Source of the DNA: Sympetrum striolatum
Taxonomy: Eukaryota > Arthropoda > Insecta > Odonata > Libellulidae
Direction of reading: 5' to 3'
Assembly: GCA_947579665.1 (NCBI GenBank)
Contig: OX388349.1
Location: 21,794,459-21,858,458 of the forward strand
Length of the DNA stretch: 64,000 nucleotides
Shown piece after piece: positions 11,346 to 24,333 of the stretch. Below the pieces are notes generated by a model. The model worked only from the letters and a program-made list of their open reading frames with translations, was not told where the DNA came from and did not search any database. Position 1 is the first letter of the stretch, and each line of letters begins with the position of its first letter. Position numbers and translations under genes: made by a program.

Positions 11346-12597
11346 GAAAAACGACGTCTCTTTTCATTTAAACATGCAGTGAATCTTTGTTTTTAAAGCC
11401 GTGGATTTTTCATACTGCCGTATATTCTCTTTGAAAAATTACAGTTAGTCCGAGGGGACATATTGAAAATATTTCATATACCATTTATTTATATAACTTC
11501 ACAAATAAAACCTTTAAAATGGACTGAAATACAATACAATTTGTAACTAAACGTCATCAGGTAAAATTAAAAATAATAAAATACAAAAAAATTTGTTAAG
11601 AAATCATAAAACAAAATAAACAGGTTCATTTGTCTTGGGTTAAACTTCCTTTGAGTACATTTTGATTCAATGTGGGACGGATCATTGATTGTCTGTACTG
11701 ATTTAATTTATTTCTTTGACTCGAAATTATTTCTGCAATTTTAACATTTAAAGACATTATTGAATGTTTTCCCATTTAGTCGAAATACTTAAAATATGGT
11801 TTGTGAACAATATTAGGAACGAATTGATATTATTCTAAACCCAAGTTCTTGAGAAATCACGAAAGGGTTTCTTTCTTTTATTTTTAATCACTTCGTTTTT
11901 GGCTCGTGAATATAGAAATAAATTCCGCATCTAATATCTCCCATTAATGGTTAGTCAATGAATTAACTAAATTAATCACTAAAGTGTTACTAGTACCATA
12001 GTTGGATATATTTATAATTTCATGAAAGGACGTGCTGAAATTTTTCATGACAAATACAAAACAATGCAAGCAGAAATAGTGCAAAGTTCGTTAGCGTTAG
12101 TTAAAAGTAAATTTTTCAAAATCTATTTTTCATACCTTAATGGCTCAATTTTCTGCGGTAGATTCCGATACATCCTCTGGGCAAAGTTCTACGTTGCGTT
12201 TTCCGTGGCAGTACACCGTATATTTTCTTACCATATGAAGGGGTATAAATCACTCTAGTTTTCAAAGAATAACTGTTAAGTTTTGGCTTCAGTACTATTT
12301 CCATTAGTAAAAACACTTATAATCTTCGTTCCCATGACTACATGTGAGAGCGAAAAAATAACACCAATTCATTTCATGTGTTTTTCCGCATGTCTATTCC
12401 TTTCATTAACTATAACTGAATTCTTATATAAAATAATTCAAAACAATAATAACTAATATCCCATCACTGCAAGCTTTAGGCGGCGTACTTGGAAAATGTT
12501 CTCGTCTTCCTCTCGAAAATTTTCTGAGGTATTCCTAAAGGAATCTTCCCATTCTTAAAATTAACAGTCTCAGGCGATGTCTTGTGGAAATACGTCA
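11346..12597. other. No recognised feature
   Basis: AT-rich spacer. Confidence 0.4.
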
Positions 12598-12676
12598 TGA
12601 TGAAAAATAACAAATTTGTACTTTTTCCACAGTATTAAATACTGTGGAAAAAGTACAAATTTGTTATTTTTCATCA
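12598..12676. repeat. 79-bp perfect palindrome made of two MITE termini
   Basis: Positions 12598-12636 and 12638-12676 are exact reverse complements around a single central A at 12637. Each arm contains tactttttccacagta, the terminal motif of the MITE at 3453. It looks like two ends joined with the interior lost. Confidence 0.95.
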
Positions 12677-12744
12677 CTTCCCATTCTTCTTCATCATCAA
12701 CAGTCAGCTGGTCCATCACAGCTGGGTCATATACAACACCAGAA

Positions 12745-12875
12745 CGTAGCAGTAGGTGTATTGTTAAAAGTGCTTCGACATATTACATTATTCCGTACGA
12801 GGGCTCCCACCGGGAATCAAACCCGGGACCGCTTTCGCCGAAGTCGAACGCGCTACCCATAAGGCTAAGCCTAGT
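12745..12875 (-). mobile_element. tRNA-derived SINE (family C)
   Basis: Minus-strand box B is GGGTTTGATTCCC (rc at 12812-12824), with a box A region near 12855. The tail contains gaagcacttttaacaat, which is shared (one mismatch) with the copies at 51.3 and 56.35 kb. Confidence 0.75.
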
Positions 12876-13764
12876 TCACTATTATTTTTATCTTCACTAA
12901 AATCAGATATATCACTAGATTTATGCAACTTGCTCCCCATCTCATCAATCACGCTAATCCTACCGCTACCTTGTTCCGTGACTAAGTTCCAATGTATCAC
13001 AGTTTCCTCGATAATCATTCACGAGAAACGATTACAATTTTAGATGAAAAATCCACTCACGAAATTCAGCTGAACTTCGTAATTTAATAAGTGCACATTC
13101 AAAACAAGGGCCTAAATTAAACGGACTTATACTGTATGAAGAGCCAGATTCGGATAGGTCAGCACAGTAGAGAAGCAGGAATTCAACTGGCAAGGGTTCG
13201 TCCAGAAAAGTTCTCTTTTGTTAAGATGGAAGGCGAGGAGAAACGTTTATTTAGATAACTCATCTTCCATCCAGCACTTTTCTTTAATAGTTTTCATTCC
13301 CTCTTGGGATGCGCTTAAAATGCCAACGAAAGCCATGCATGTTCCTCCGTAAGTGCACTTCTTAATTTCGGGTATGTCACGTCGCTGATTGTTTTATCAG
13401 CTGAACAGAGACCAGGGAACGGGGGTATGTAAAACAATCCCTCCCATTGTGAGCCGTTCTGATACGATAGCGTTGATGATCATGAGTGGGCTCAGGCTCT
13501 TGGGCGATGTTTATAAGACAGCAGGAATGCTTAGCCAGCGGATCGTGGGAACGTCTTAAAAGGGGACCTCAAGCGTAAATATCAAGATAAATTCTACATG
13601 AAGAGATCAATTCTTGAAATATACGTTCCAAAATCGGCCGAAGCCTTGGTATTTTAATATCTAGCATTTATTAGTTTGATATTTAATAGTGATATTATTA
13701 TGAGTACTATACTGACTGAAGAATACTCTGATGAGAGATAATTCAAAATTTAATTCATCCAACG
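12876..13764. other. No recognised feature
   Basis: Unassigned AT-rich sequence. Confidence 0.4.
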
Positions 13765-14245
13765 CAGTGATTCCCTAAGTGGGCAATAGCGCTTGTTGCT
13801 ATGTTGTTTTATTTCCATTTCATCATATTTCCATTTCTAATCAATTTTACGTGATTCTAGGCAGTTATTAAACATCAGTCATCAGTTATCAAACATGTAA
13901 TTATTTGCTCAGGAACTTTTCTTGGGTTCTCAACCGGGTCAATGTGTTGGATAGCTCCGACGTTTCGACAGCAACCACTGCTGCCATTTGCTGCCTTGCT
14001 GTCGAAACGTCGGAGCTATCCAACACATTGACCCGGTTGAGAACCCAAGAAAAGTTCCTGAGCAGCATACACCGGGAAAGCATAAGATCTTTCTGCATGT
14101 AATTATTTGTTGGACGATTTAAAAATTATAGCTTTTATTTTGCTTTTTATTTATTAATTAGATTTGGTCATAGAGAAAAAATTTTCTATAGATGCTGGTT
14201 GGGGCGATGGTATGGCAATTAGCATGAAAAGCTTGGGAATCACAG
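13765..14245. mobile_element. hAT-type MITE carrying a foldback insertion
   Basis: The left end cagtgattccctaagtgg and right end cttgggaatcacag are degenerate inverted termini. They are flanked by the 8-bp duplication atccaacg (13757-13764) and atctaacg (14246-14253). The body is homologous to the MITE at 51,742-52,054. This copy is longer because of the insert at 13908-14095. Confidence 0.85.
13908..14095. mobile_element. 188-bp foldback element with perfect 68-bp arms
   Basis: Positions 13907-13974 and 13996-14063 are exact reverse complements, separated by a 21-bp loop and followed by a 32-bp unpaired tail. A 14-bp direct repeat, catgtaattatttg, lies at 13894-13907 and 14096-14109. The related hAT MITE at 51.9 kb has one corresponding site without the insert. 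The perfect arms suggest recent origin or gene conversion. The long duplication argues against a standard DNA transposon. Confidence 0.9.
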
Positions 14246-14507
14246 ATCTAACGTATAAAGTAGATTAGTTATGATTTTTAGAAGACGACACTAAAAGTTT
14301 GCACCATCTACATTCGGATTATTAATTATGTGACTTAGTGGATTTATTGCAAGCTTGATTCAAAACGTATATGATTTGTATTAACGTTAAACTAAAAGTA
14401 ACTATGTGTTCTTTTAGTGGTATTTTTTTCGGTGCCGCAGATTGAGATCTGAATAAATAAATATTCTCTTGCGTAACTTAGTGGAATTTTATGTCAAAAA
14501 CTTAAAT

Positions 14508-14596
14508 GACAAAGTCAAAAGAAATAACATGTACTAATTCCACAAATAGAATAACGATTTCTGGAATCGGTAAATTTTATTTCTTTTGACTTTGTT
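14508..14596. repeat. Inverted repeat, 19-20-bp arms
   Basis: The sequence gacaaagtcaaaagaaata at 14508 is inverted at 14578-14595. The interior includes attccacaa, as in the hairpin at 24.3 kb, so it may be a small MITE. Confidence 0.6.
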
Positions 14597-15732
14597 ACTA
14601 AAAATGTTTGGAGCAAAATTTACAATGAGAATTGCTTTAAACCATGGCAATAAAAAATGGCGCTTTTCACGAGTTTCGGTTTTTTCGCAATACATAAAAG
14701 TCAATTGCAAAGAAGTGGTACAGCTTATGACAATGAAATTCCATCCAGAGTCGCAAGATAAATGATCAAGTGTGATGAGCTTTTCAAAATTTTCAAACTT
14801 ACATTTTATTGGTGTTAATCGAATAATTTTTAATAGTAATTTACCCATCCTTCAGATCTACCCTTCTTTTGATTGGTCTTCTTCCCTGTGCCCTAAGAGA
14901 CGTAATTTCTTTTGCAAAACGTCTTCTCAATAATAAATTTAAATAGCCCATAGTTAGGTAAAAATGACTTTTCCAATTAGGTAGGGGCGATTCGTGTATT
15001 TTTACCTTCCATTTTACGTCACTCTAACAGGGGCGGAGTTAGACTTAGGGACCAAATCCAAAGATCAAATTGAGACCCCTATTATGAATATTCAGATAAA
15101 AAATAGCCATTTTCGCATTATATAAACAGAAATGCTTACCATAAAAGCCAAGCCACTTCACAGCGGCAAGAACCAAGCGAAAATTGCTAAAAACAGTTTG
15201 ACTAATTATGGTCTTTATGAATGCGAGATTGAGACTGAAAAGTCTCTTCTTCCATCTAACCTTTCGTCAGTGATATATAAAAACATAAGCAACAGTGTAG
15301 GTGAATAGAGATAAAGAGGAAGACTTTAGAAGGAGTGGATGTAAAAAAATTCTAGGAAAATAGATCCGCTGCAGAAAAATTAACACCCACAAAGAAGGAG
15401 GGTGTGTAAAACTGGCGCAAACCTACTGATAGTAGTGCAAGCTAAAAGAAGTCAAATAAATCTGTCTACAGTTTGGAAATTACTAATGCAATACTATAAT
15501 GATATAACAAAAAATTAAGTCAAATCAAAAACAGGAAAAAAATCAATACTATGAGAAAATGACAAATATCAGAATAATCAAAGCGTTGGACCTCCATCCT
15601 ATATGGAGACATAAATTACGCATTGTTTACAAATTATTTCATTTGTTTTTGTCTGCACATCGTTAAAGAACTAAATGAGTGAATGAAAGAAATTATATTC
15701 CCAAGAGCATGTACAAACATACATACATTCGT
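14597..15732. other. No complete feature
   Basis: The string caggggcggagttaga near 15028 resembles a hAT left terminus with no partner found. The rest is unassigned. Confidence 0.35.
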
Positions 15733-17020
15733 TTTTTACTTTCTCCATATACGTAGTATAGAGAAAGTATTGTTTTCATGAAAAAAATCGACTTCGAGAT
15801 TTCAACGGAAATGCATCTTTTAGGGTTCCTAAAACACGTTTTGACCATTTTCGGAATGATATCTGTGTGTCAGGGACGGATCTAGAAAACATTTTTGGGG
15901 GGGGGGGTCCGATCGAAAAATTTTAAAAAATAAAAGATATTTCGGCTTTCACAAAACGTGACGTTATAATTGTGTTAGACAAACTCGAATTTTTCGCTAG
16001 TGATTGCTTATTAATTTGTGTGTTTATTTGCATTATTTGAGTTTCATTTTCGAAAAATAGGCACAAGTGATATTTCGGGGGGGGAGGGGGTTCCGGACCC
16101 CCAGGATCACCCTCCTGGATCCGTCCCTGCTGTGTGTATATGTGTGTGTGTGTGTGCTTGTGGGCGCTCTAACGTAAAAAATATTAGTCGTATCAACACC
16201 AAACTACAAATATAGCATTGTGGTTGGTGCTGTTAGAGTTGATTAGTTTTAAGAGTAAATCGGATAACCGGAAGTTGAGATTTATTCTTCGAAGCAAATT
16301 TCAGTTTTTGCAAAATATCTCCATAAATATGATATTTAGGTATATTCTATTATTTACAAAGGTTTTAGAAAATGTAATTTACTATAACTTTTGTGTTTAA
16401 CATATTTTTGTATCGCTGATTGTTTAGGAGTTATTTGTGAAATACTGATAAACCGGAAGTAGCTGATTATGTACTTTGTGGGCGCTCTAACATAAAAAAA
16501 TTTGTCTGATTATCACCAAATTTCATTAATAGTACTTTGGTTGGTGTCGTTAGAGTTGATTAGTTTTTGGAGTAAATCGGTTTACCGGAATTCGAGCTTT
16601 ACATTTCGAAGCTCGTTTCTGTTTTTGCAAAATATCTCCATTAATCAGGTATTCAGGTATGTACTATTATTTATAAAAGTTTTAGAAAATGTAATTCCCT
16701 ATAACTTTTGTATTAAACATATTTTGTATAACTGATTGTTTAGGAGTTATTCATGAAATGCTGATAAACCGGAAGTTGCTGATTATGTGGGCGCCCTGAG
16801 CGCTGTGAGGGAAAGGCCAATTTCATCATTTTTCATCGAACATGTCCCAAAGAACATTATTTATAATGTTTGTGACGTAAAAGATAATTTTATGTAAATT
16901 AATTACTAATCTTCCAAGTTTAGATTGAATATAAAGTTCGAAAATACTGTCGTAGACAAATATTTACATCCTATAAATGGAGGAAGTCATGAGCTGGCCA
17001 CATCAGATTTTTTGAAATTG
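15733..17020 (+). repeat. Dispersed ~1.1-kb repeat, copy 2
   Basis: This is the plus-orientation counterpart of 3724-4828, with two internal blocks of about 300 bp containing gttagagttgattag (near 16,228 and 16,550). It is interrupted at a TG microsatellite by the hAT MITE 15,871-16,129. Both outer boundaries can be read from the comparison with copy 1. Confidence 0.75.
15871..16129. mobile_element. hAT-type MITE, 259 bp, with exact 8-bp target duplication
   Basis: The termini cagggacggatctag and ctggatccgtccctg are inverted. The flanking 8-mer ctgtgtgt is identical on both sides (15863-15870 and 16130-16137). Copy 1 of the host repeat (near 4690-4700) shows the uninterrupted site. The interior has poly-G runs near both ends and no coding capacity. 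Confidence 0.92.
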
Positions 17021-17149
17021 GGACTAGGTAATTCCATCTTCCATCTAAACTTTGGCTAATACCTATTCACATAAAAAAAGGATGGAACTGATAATATATA
17101 TAATATTTTAACACGCAAAGTGTAAATAGAGAGATAATAACATTTTGAT

Positions 17150-17355
17150 CCTAGTAAAGAACGAACGCGATTTCTGAAAGGCAAAACTGAGCAAGGAAGA
17201 GATCGCAAAAACGGACGGTTACTTCTGGTCATTCTTTTCGCTGTCTATTAGAAGAATAGAAGCTAATTGGGTAGATTAGGTAGACATGTAGGAATTACTA
17301 CGTCACCTCTCATACGCCACTGGCTGATCGCAAGGTACATATCTAAATCTAAATA
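17150..17355 (+). mobile_element. LINE 3' end, 5'-truncated copy
   Basis: This is homologous to 7170-7360: aacgaacgcgat, then gacggttacttctggtc, then catacgccactggc and the atctaaatctaaat tail. Severe 5' truncation is typical of LINE insertion. Confidence 0.75.
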
Positions 17356-18954
17356 TGGAATGAAAGAATGGTATTGTGGTAATGTTGATCACAGAAAATA
17401 TTCCACATATTTGAAAAAATCACATAGGGCAAAAAACGTGCGAAATAAGTAGGAAAGATTGAAAGAAAGATAGAATTAGATCGTGACATCAAGGATAATG
17501 TAAATTATTTAAGATATTTGCAGATTAAATAAACATCATAGCAAAATTGTTCTTTGTCGTAGCGAGTTCAACTTAAATAAAATTCTTAAGTCAATAGTAT
17601 TATGAGCACGTATTCTTGTTATATAATATTGCAATTTCAGCATCCATGCTAATAAGTAAAATTTTTGTTAACTCTTAATTATACCGCATTTAAGTGAGTT
17701 TCTCTTCCAGACAGTGGAACCGATTGATTTATTTCAGGGCATAAACAAACAAAATCATTTAATTTCCCCCCAAGTTTCTCCTGGACACTAATTTCCATAA
17801 ATTAAATATATTACACAAGTAATAGAGGGGAAGGTATTATATAAGTTCATATAGGTCAAGGAGAGGATGATGGATTTAAAATTCGAACGCGGAAATGCAA
17901 AATGGTGCATTTTATGTATAGTACAGTTTTCCATAAATAGTGTAACGGATGAAAATTTTTTATCTCTACGAATATAGTGGTGACGATGTTGGGAAAATGC
18001 ATGGCTCACAGAGCTGCTGATCTGCACGAAAATCATTTCCATCAAGGTAGCCACTGAGTCATAAGCTATATGAAGAGGTGGAGTTATAGACTAAGAACGA
18101 AAGTGGAAAAATCTTGAAGTAGCCTCATTGGGAATACGATGTTCAAATATTTAAAAAAATTGGATTTATGCCTTTTACTCGCCTTTGGCAAATTCAGCAA
18201 GGTATTTTGTTTTTAATAAATTCCTTATTATTATACTTATTTATTTGTTGACGATGAAGTAATCCAGTTATATTATTTGGGCAGTAAGTGGGTATTTCAT
18301 TTCAGTTCATTTTCAGTTCAGTTTCATTTCATATTCAATCAATGTTAGTCTTTGTAAACAACTTGAATGCATGAATACGTCAAAGGAATTATATCTATTT
18401 ATGTATGTAAATCTAAAAATAGCACAAGGCCGTTACAATGGATAGTTTATCTAAGATATACAGAATATTAAAAAGAACTGAAAAACGATTGTCGTCGTAG
18501 CTAATATTAAAGCAACATCTTTGTTATATAAATCCTATATTTTTCAGTCGATGGATCCATATATCGATAAATAAGTGGGAATCTTTATTTTTTATGATAT
18601 TCTGATCACAATTTGAAAAGTAGAGTTAATTGCTGTGAAAATTTTACATTGGTATGCCAGGCATTTTTTTCCTTTTTCTTTCCCCTCCATGTTTCTCCTA
18701 GACCTTGTTTTCGCATCAAGTTAGTTTTAGCTGAGTTTATTCTTTTTAGTAGCATTTTGTATCCATGAATCGCGACTACGAGCGATTTATGCTGAAATTT
18801 GCTTGTACAAACGAATCCAGCGGTTTTAATAGTCAAAGTAACTAAAAAAATCTATTTGAACTAAATTCACGAATACACTATATCTTTTCGAAGCGCCTTT
18901 TACGGGAAACGAGCTGTTTAACGCCGAAAGCTGGTAAACATTCTACGTCACATT
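17356..18954. other. No recognised feature
   Basis: AT-rich spacer without recognisable gene or repeat boundaries. Confidence 0.4.
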
Positions 18955-19200
18955 TGGAATGCTGCGCGCGCTCCGGCCGGCTTCACTTTGCGTTGCCCTC
19001 CGTTTCTTTCCGCGTCGGGTGACGTCACTTCTACGTATAAGGTATTTCCAAAATGCTTGGTAGGGCGCAGCAGCTGTCGACTCCAATCAATGACAGAACC
19101 TCTTGCTCGAAAGCGCTCTCCGCTTTGCGAACAAAGCTTGTCTCTTTCCAGATTCAAAAATTCTTCTTTGCATTCATACTTCACATGGTACGTGTAATCA
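18955..19200. promoter_or_regulatory. CpG-rich island with a CRE palindrome
   Basis: This GC-rich stretch stands out from the AT-rich surroundings. It contains gcgcgcgctccggccgg and, at 19020-19027, the full CREB/ATF palindrome TGACGTCA. Open frames on both strands show no known domain. It may be a promoter or enhancer of a gene whose exons lie elsewhere, or part of an unrecognised repeat. Confidence 0.3.
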
Positions 19201-22200
19201 GGAGTTAAGGCATATTGCAAATTCTTAATTATGGCCTTTTGGTAATCCGAGTAAGAGCGAGGGAAAAATCACACCGAGACATTCTCCATTGAAATAGCCC
19301 GCGATGTTATCGATTTTTGGAGTTTCGAAGTAAGTTTGAACTACTCTATCTCCCAAGCGCAGAGAACTACTTACACATTACATCTCTAATTACTCTTGAG
19401 AGCTAACCAAAATAGTAAAACTAATATCATACCGTCATGCTCTGCATTTAGTTGACGTAGCATAGAAGTAATACGAAAACATCTGTTATCAAATTGATTG
19501 AGAGAAGCGGTCTGTTCGTAGAATGAATCGTGACATTAAAATTCAAAGGAAGATAATGGTATGTATACAATGGATGTAAATTCTCGTGTTTACTTTTTTC
19601 TGACTTTCACAACATTGTACAACCCACAGGCACCAATGCAGTGGGCGCGACGCATAACTAGAAAGGACGCCTTGATAAGAAAAAAAGCGCGCCAAGTAGT
19701 CCTCCAATAGGGTGACAGATGAAGTTGAAGCCGAGAAGCTTCAAAAAAAATTTCGTACCTCAACAGCGCTAATGCGCTCGCGCAGATCTGGCGGTGGTTA
19801 TGTCGGACAATCGTCTCGCTCCGGAGCCCAATTTCAATACCACTCATTGTGAATTGAAATGATACACGATAGAATACGTTTCAAGAGTAATGAGTAATCG
19901 CTGAAGAGAACAGATGTAGAATTCCTTCCTGAAATCATTTACTGAGGATAAAAATAACGTGGTTTTCCTATATTCCGACATTATTTCATGTATATAATTC
20001 ATCCGACAGTCAACGTTCAGTACCTTCCGTATTAACTATTTATTCTCTAAGAGCGTATCTGTAGTAAAGCTGTTCTTACTAATCTTTTTAGGAATACATC
20101 GTAAGTAAATAAATTAAATACCCTCTGGTATTCTTCTGTCAATAATTTAATTGGAAATTATCAATCCTGTATTTACGTTCCTAATCTACAACACTCGAAA
20201 ATTGTCCTGGAAACTTTCGAATTTCCTATCTCATCAAATTTTTATTGGGTTGTTGTATTTACTTAATTTATATAGAAAATTCGCGGCTAATATTCATTAA
20301 ATGTCTCTGTAAGTATTCTAACGAGATCGTCTAAATGAGATTTACATGGAAAATAATACTTCTGTTCCATTCTTAGCTCCATTATGTTGTGCGATTTGAT
20401 ATAATGACAAATTTTAATAATATCAAATGCCACAGGCACGACTCCATAACGTAAGGAAATGAAAGAAGGAAAAATTTACCCTTAAGTAATTCAAGAGGGT
20501 AAAAGTCTTATGTTTACATTATGTGACAAGTTATCTCCAAATGAATTCTAAAAACTCGAGTATTTGTACAAGAGAGACAATATGTTTTTATATCGCTAGA
20601 TTATGATTAAATTTTAAATCTTAAACAAATCTGGAGGAATTATTTAAAGAAAGTTTATTAAAGAAAATTATACTAATTAATTTTTCTCAGCGGTAGACCA
20701 AGATTGTTGGCAGTTATTGCTGAACCATTTCTGGCTTTAAATGTAAAAATACAGCATTAAATATAATTTACCTCCCAGGATCCAGCAACAGAAGAGCGGA
20801 AGGTCTTTACGGAATTGAAATGTCTGAGTTGAGAGCTGCCATATTTTTAAAAGAATTTTATGGTTGATGTGATTACCGACCAAGTGGAACGAACCAGTTC
20901 TCCCAAACCATTTTCTGTTCACGGTTTTCTTCTCCTAATTCCTTTCAATGCCATGCTTTGAAACTTTTTATTTCTTATAGAGATACTTTGTTGAGTTTTT
21001 TTGTGCATTCTATACCGATCCGCTGACTCTGATTCCAGCTCACGGGTTTTTTTATTATTAGCTGGTAACTGCCAAGTTATTCTCATAGAATTGGTATATG
21101 CCTGCTTAAAGTGTTAGGGGATGGTTGGCTAGGTTTGTTGTTGAATCCAATAGCAAAGGATGGTCTGGGTCTTCTCTCCGAAAGACTTATTGGCTGGATA
21201 TAAGTCTGCTTTGATTCTCAATCGCAAGTTCCAATGGCCGACCCCGAGAAGGAAGAAATCTTTGACCTTGAGGGGACATTAGCGATCTATAACTGGAATG
21301 ATTACTCTGTTTGTCAGAAAGAATGGAAAGAAAGAGAAACTTCCTTTTCCAAAATATTTACATCGGTAGTTGACAGCAGCCAGTTGCAGTATCAAAGGAG
21401 ATTCTGCTCCATCTTCAAAATCTGAATTCAACTCATGTCCTAAAATCTACGCAGAAAGGGCAACCTCCATCTGCCGTCAATGCTGGAGATGTGAAAATCT
21501 GTTCTCCCTTCTGGAGGTTCCGTCTTACATAAAAATCAAAGTATTTGTTGTCCAAAGAGCTCCATAAATACGCTTACAGCATAGCGTTCAGAGTTGAGCC
21601 GAAAATGCTGGATTCAATGTTTTTTGTAATGTAACCTGCTGTGAATTTTTGACAGACTCACGTTTTTCTTTTTATTTTGAGAGAGGTTTTTCAAGGACGA
21701 GATTTTTCTTATTTCAGATACACTGGGCAATTTTGATTAAATCGTGTTGGTCTGTCTGTAAACTATCCAGACCGAAGGCCGGTTGGTACCTCACTCCCTC
21801 TAATATTAGTTACCAAGAACTAATAGGGGGAATGAAGCTTACTATCCAAGATGAGGAATGAGGTAGATCTTGCTTTCCTCTCTGAATCAAAATGCAATAA
21901 GCGGATCAAATCATGTATTTAAAGCCTACAAAATGACATCTGCTGTGGGGAAGCGCTAGTGACTCATTGAGACCAAGTCAAATTTTGCATTTTCCAGATA
22001 TTATGAGCAGCTCCTTCAGAAAGCCATTAGCATTGGTAGAAGATTAAGAATCATCTCCTGTAACATTCTCAAACATTCGCTTTTTATAGATGACGAAAAG
22101 TTCTTTTTAAAAAGACTTCCTTTTCCTAGCTATGTTTATTAACTCATGAACACACCTACTCCAAAATAGCCATCCGCTTGTGTTATCCTATTTAAGTTTC

Positions 22201-24260
22201 CCCGTCGCATTCTCAAAATTACTTCCAATTTAATTTAAGAATTTCGTAAACATCCTAATGAACTTCGTTACGCCCTCAGGGGAAAGAAATAGAAAAACAA
22301 CTAAAAAACAGAAAACTAGTCAAGAAACTGGGGAGCAATAACGCTCTAGCACTATCTCTACCGACTATTTTAAATTGTTATTATTGTCACATTTATTTTA
22401 TTTTTATTTACCAATACATACGGGCAATCAGCCCTTTCACAAAGAAATTTAGTACATTTATGAGAACCAGCACACATATTAATACAGTAAAAATAAATAA
22501 AAAATTCAAGTGAAATATAAATCCAGTACAGTACAATAAAATGAACAATAAAACATCCAACATTACAATTATATCAGATAAAACTTGACATATCGGCACA
22601 CATATTGAAAAAATAGAATATAATATACAAAAAATGAAATAATTAAATTTAAAATCATTAATAAGGAATATCCTAAAGTTGGTAAGTAATTAGAACAGAA
22701 TGCTGCTATTGAAACGTTATTTCATCGAGGAAGATTTGATTTTTATGGAAATATATACGAATGTTGGGACAGTAATATTTTGCGCTAGTAGCCAGGCATT
22801 TGCAGAGTAAGATTTTCTGAGATTTTACAACTTGAATATCATTTTCCGTTTCATGAATGCGGTAAAATAAGTATCATCGAAATATGTAATGTACTTACAA
22901 AGAAATCTCTCCATAATCCATGCTAAAGTAGGTATAGGTATAGCTGTTTGCTAGTATGCTAATGTTCATTAGGATCAACAAATAAGTTTAAATTGCTAGC
23001 GCATATGTTGTCTACCAATATGAGACATAGTTAAACAACTGTGCAGATTGTATAAGTTTTACAAAAGCTTGTAGTTATGGCTAAAGTAACGAGTACTGAA
23101 GTACTTGTAAGTAGCGAGTTCTGAATATTATCATTTGCCTTCTTTGAAAACAGATTCAGAGGAAAAAAAGCAATCTCAGTTAACCTGAAATGTTTGTTAC
23201 AGATTATCTTCGGCACAGCACTTACATTTTCATTATCTTTGTGTTCATTTCCGTTGTCTACTGCTCTGGAGTCGCAGTTGAATATTACAGTCGGTATCGT
23301 CGTCGCAATACCGGATATTATGAGATAAACCAAGCGGATGAAACTGAGGACAGCGAATTTTAAGTCGAGGATGAGAAAGCTGACGGTATTCCAATCATTT
23401 TAAATTGGTAAAGTATTATTACATATTATTTAAAATCAATAAATCTCCATCGTTATGAAATAATGAATTTCTCTGATATAAAACCTCAAATTCGGTCAAA
23501 AAAAGCTTTAGCAAGATGAAAGTAAACGTTAAGATAACCATGATAAATATGACATATTTAAGTTTTTATCAATCCTTTAACGTTATCAGCTAAAGCAGTA
23601 AAACCATTAATTTTCTATTACCTTTCAGGTACACTCAGACACTACCGATGAATGAAAATCAACTGTATTGATGTACGATTTTAATTTATTAAATGACTTA
23701 TTTTCATTTTTGATTATTAATGTCTTAATATTATAATTTTCTGTAAATACTTCTTCATAATAAAAGCAAAACACGTATATTCGGAAAACATTAAACCCCT
23801 CCTCAAAATTTACCCAATTGGTGTATGATAGAGAAATTGATTTGTTTTTGATGTGGTTCAACAAAATTATGTCTCATTTCACTATAATTTTGATACATAC
23901 TTTCTAATATATATTTTAACTAGAACTAAACCATTTTTAAAATATTAGTGCTATACTTTTATATAGATATAATACTATGACTATAGTCTCATTAGGTAGG
24001 GAAAGATTTTGAATGAGAAATGGTTTGTGCATATGTTACATTCATTCAATCCAACATTAGACTTTTGGAGCTGATTTTTTCCGCTTTCACATCATTAAAG
24101 TTTGTAAATCTCTTATTAGTTAAGTAGAAAGTTTTTATTTATGTTTTTGTTTTTATGCCCGTAAAAAATTCGAATATCAAAAATTGAATTGTGTTTAAAC
24201 TTTGAAGATAATTAAATGTAAAATCAATGGTAGCAGCCGTCACTTTGTGGAATTCCATTA
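19201..24260. other. Long stretch without a recognised gene
   Basis: The sequence is mostly AT-rich. A somewhat GC-richer patch lies at 19,600-19,850. At 21,233-21,600 two overlapping plus-strand frames (starting MADPEKEEIFDLEG and continuing in another frame) could be a decayed coding sequence, but no family was recognised. Confidence 0.35.
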
Positions 24261-24333
24261 CTGAAAAAATTAACACAATGTATTCAATTCCACAAAAGTT
24301 GTGGAATTGAATACATTGCGTTTATTTTTTCCG
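24261..24333. repeat. Near-perfect hairpin, 35-bp arms, 3-bp loop
   Basis: Arms at 24261-24295 and 24299-24333 pair with about three mismatches, with the inner 20 bp perfect (attcaattccacaa | aag | ttgtggaattgaat). It is probably a collapsed MITE related to the 14.5-kb inverted repeat. Confidence 0.85.
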
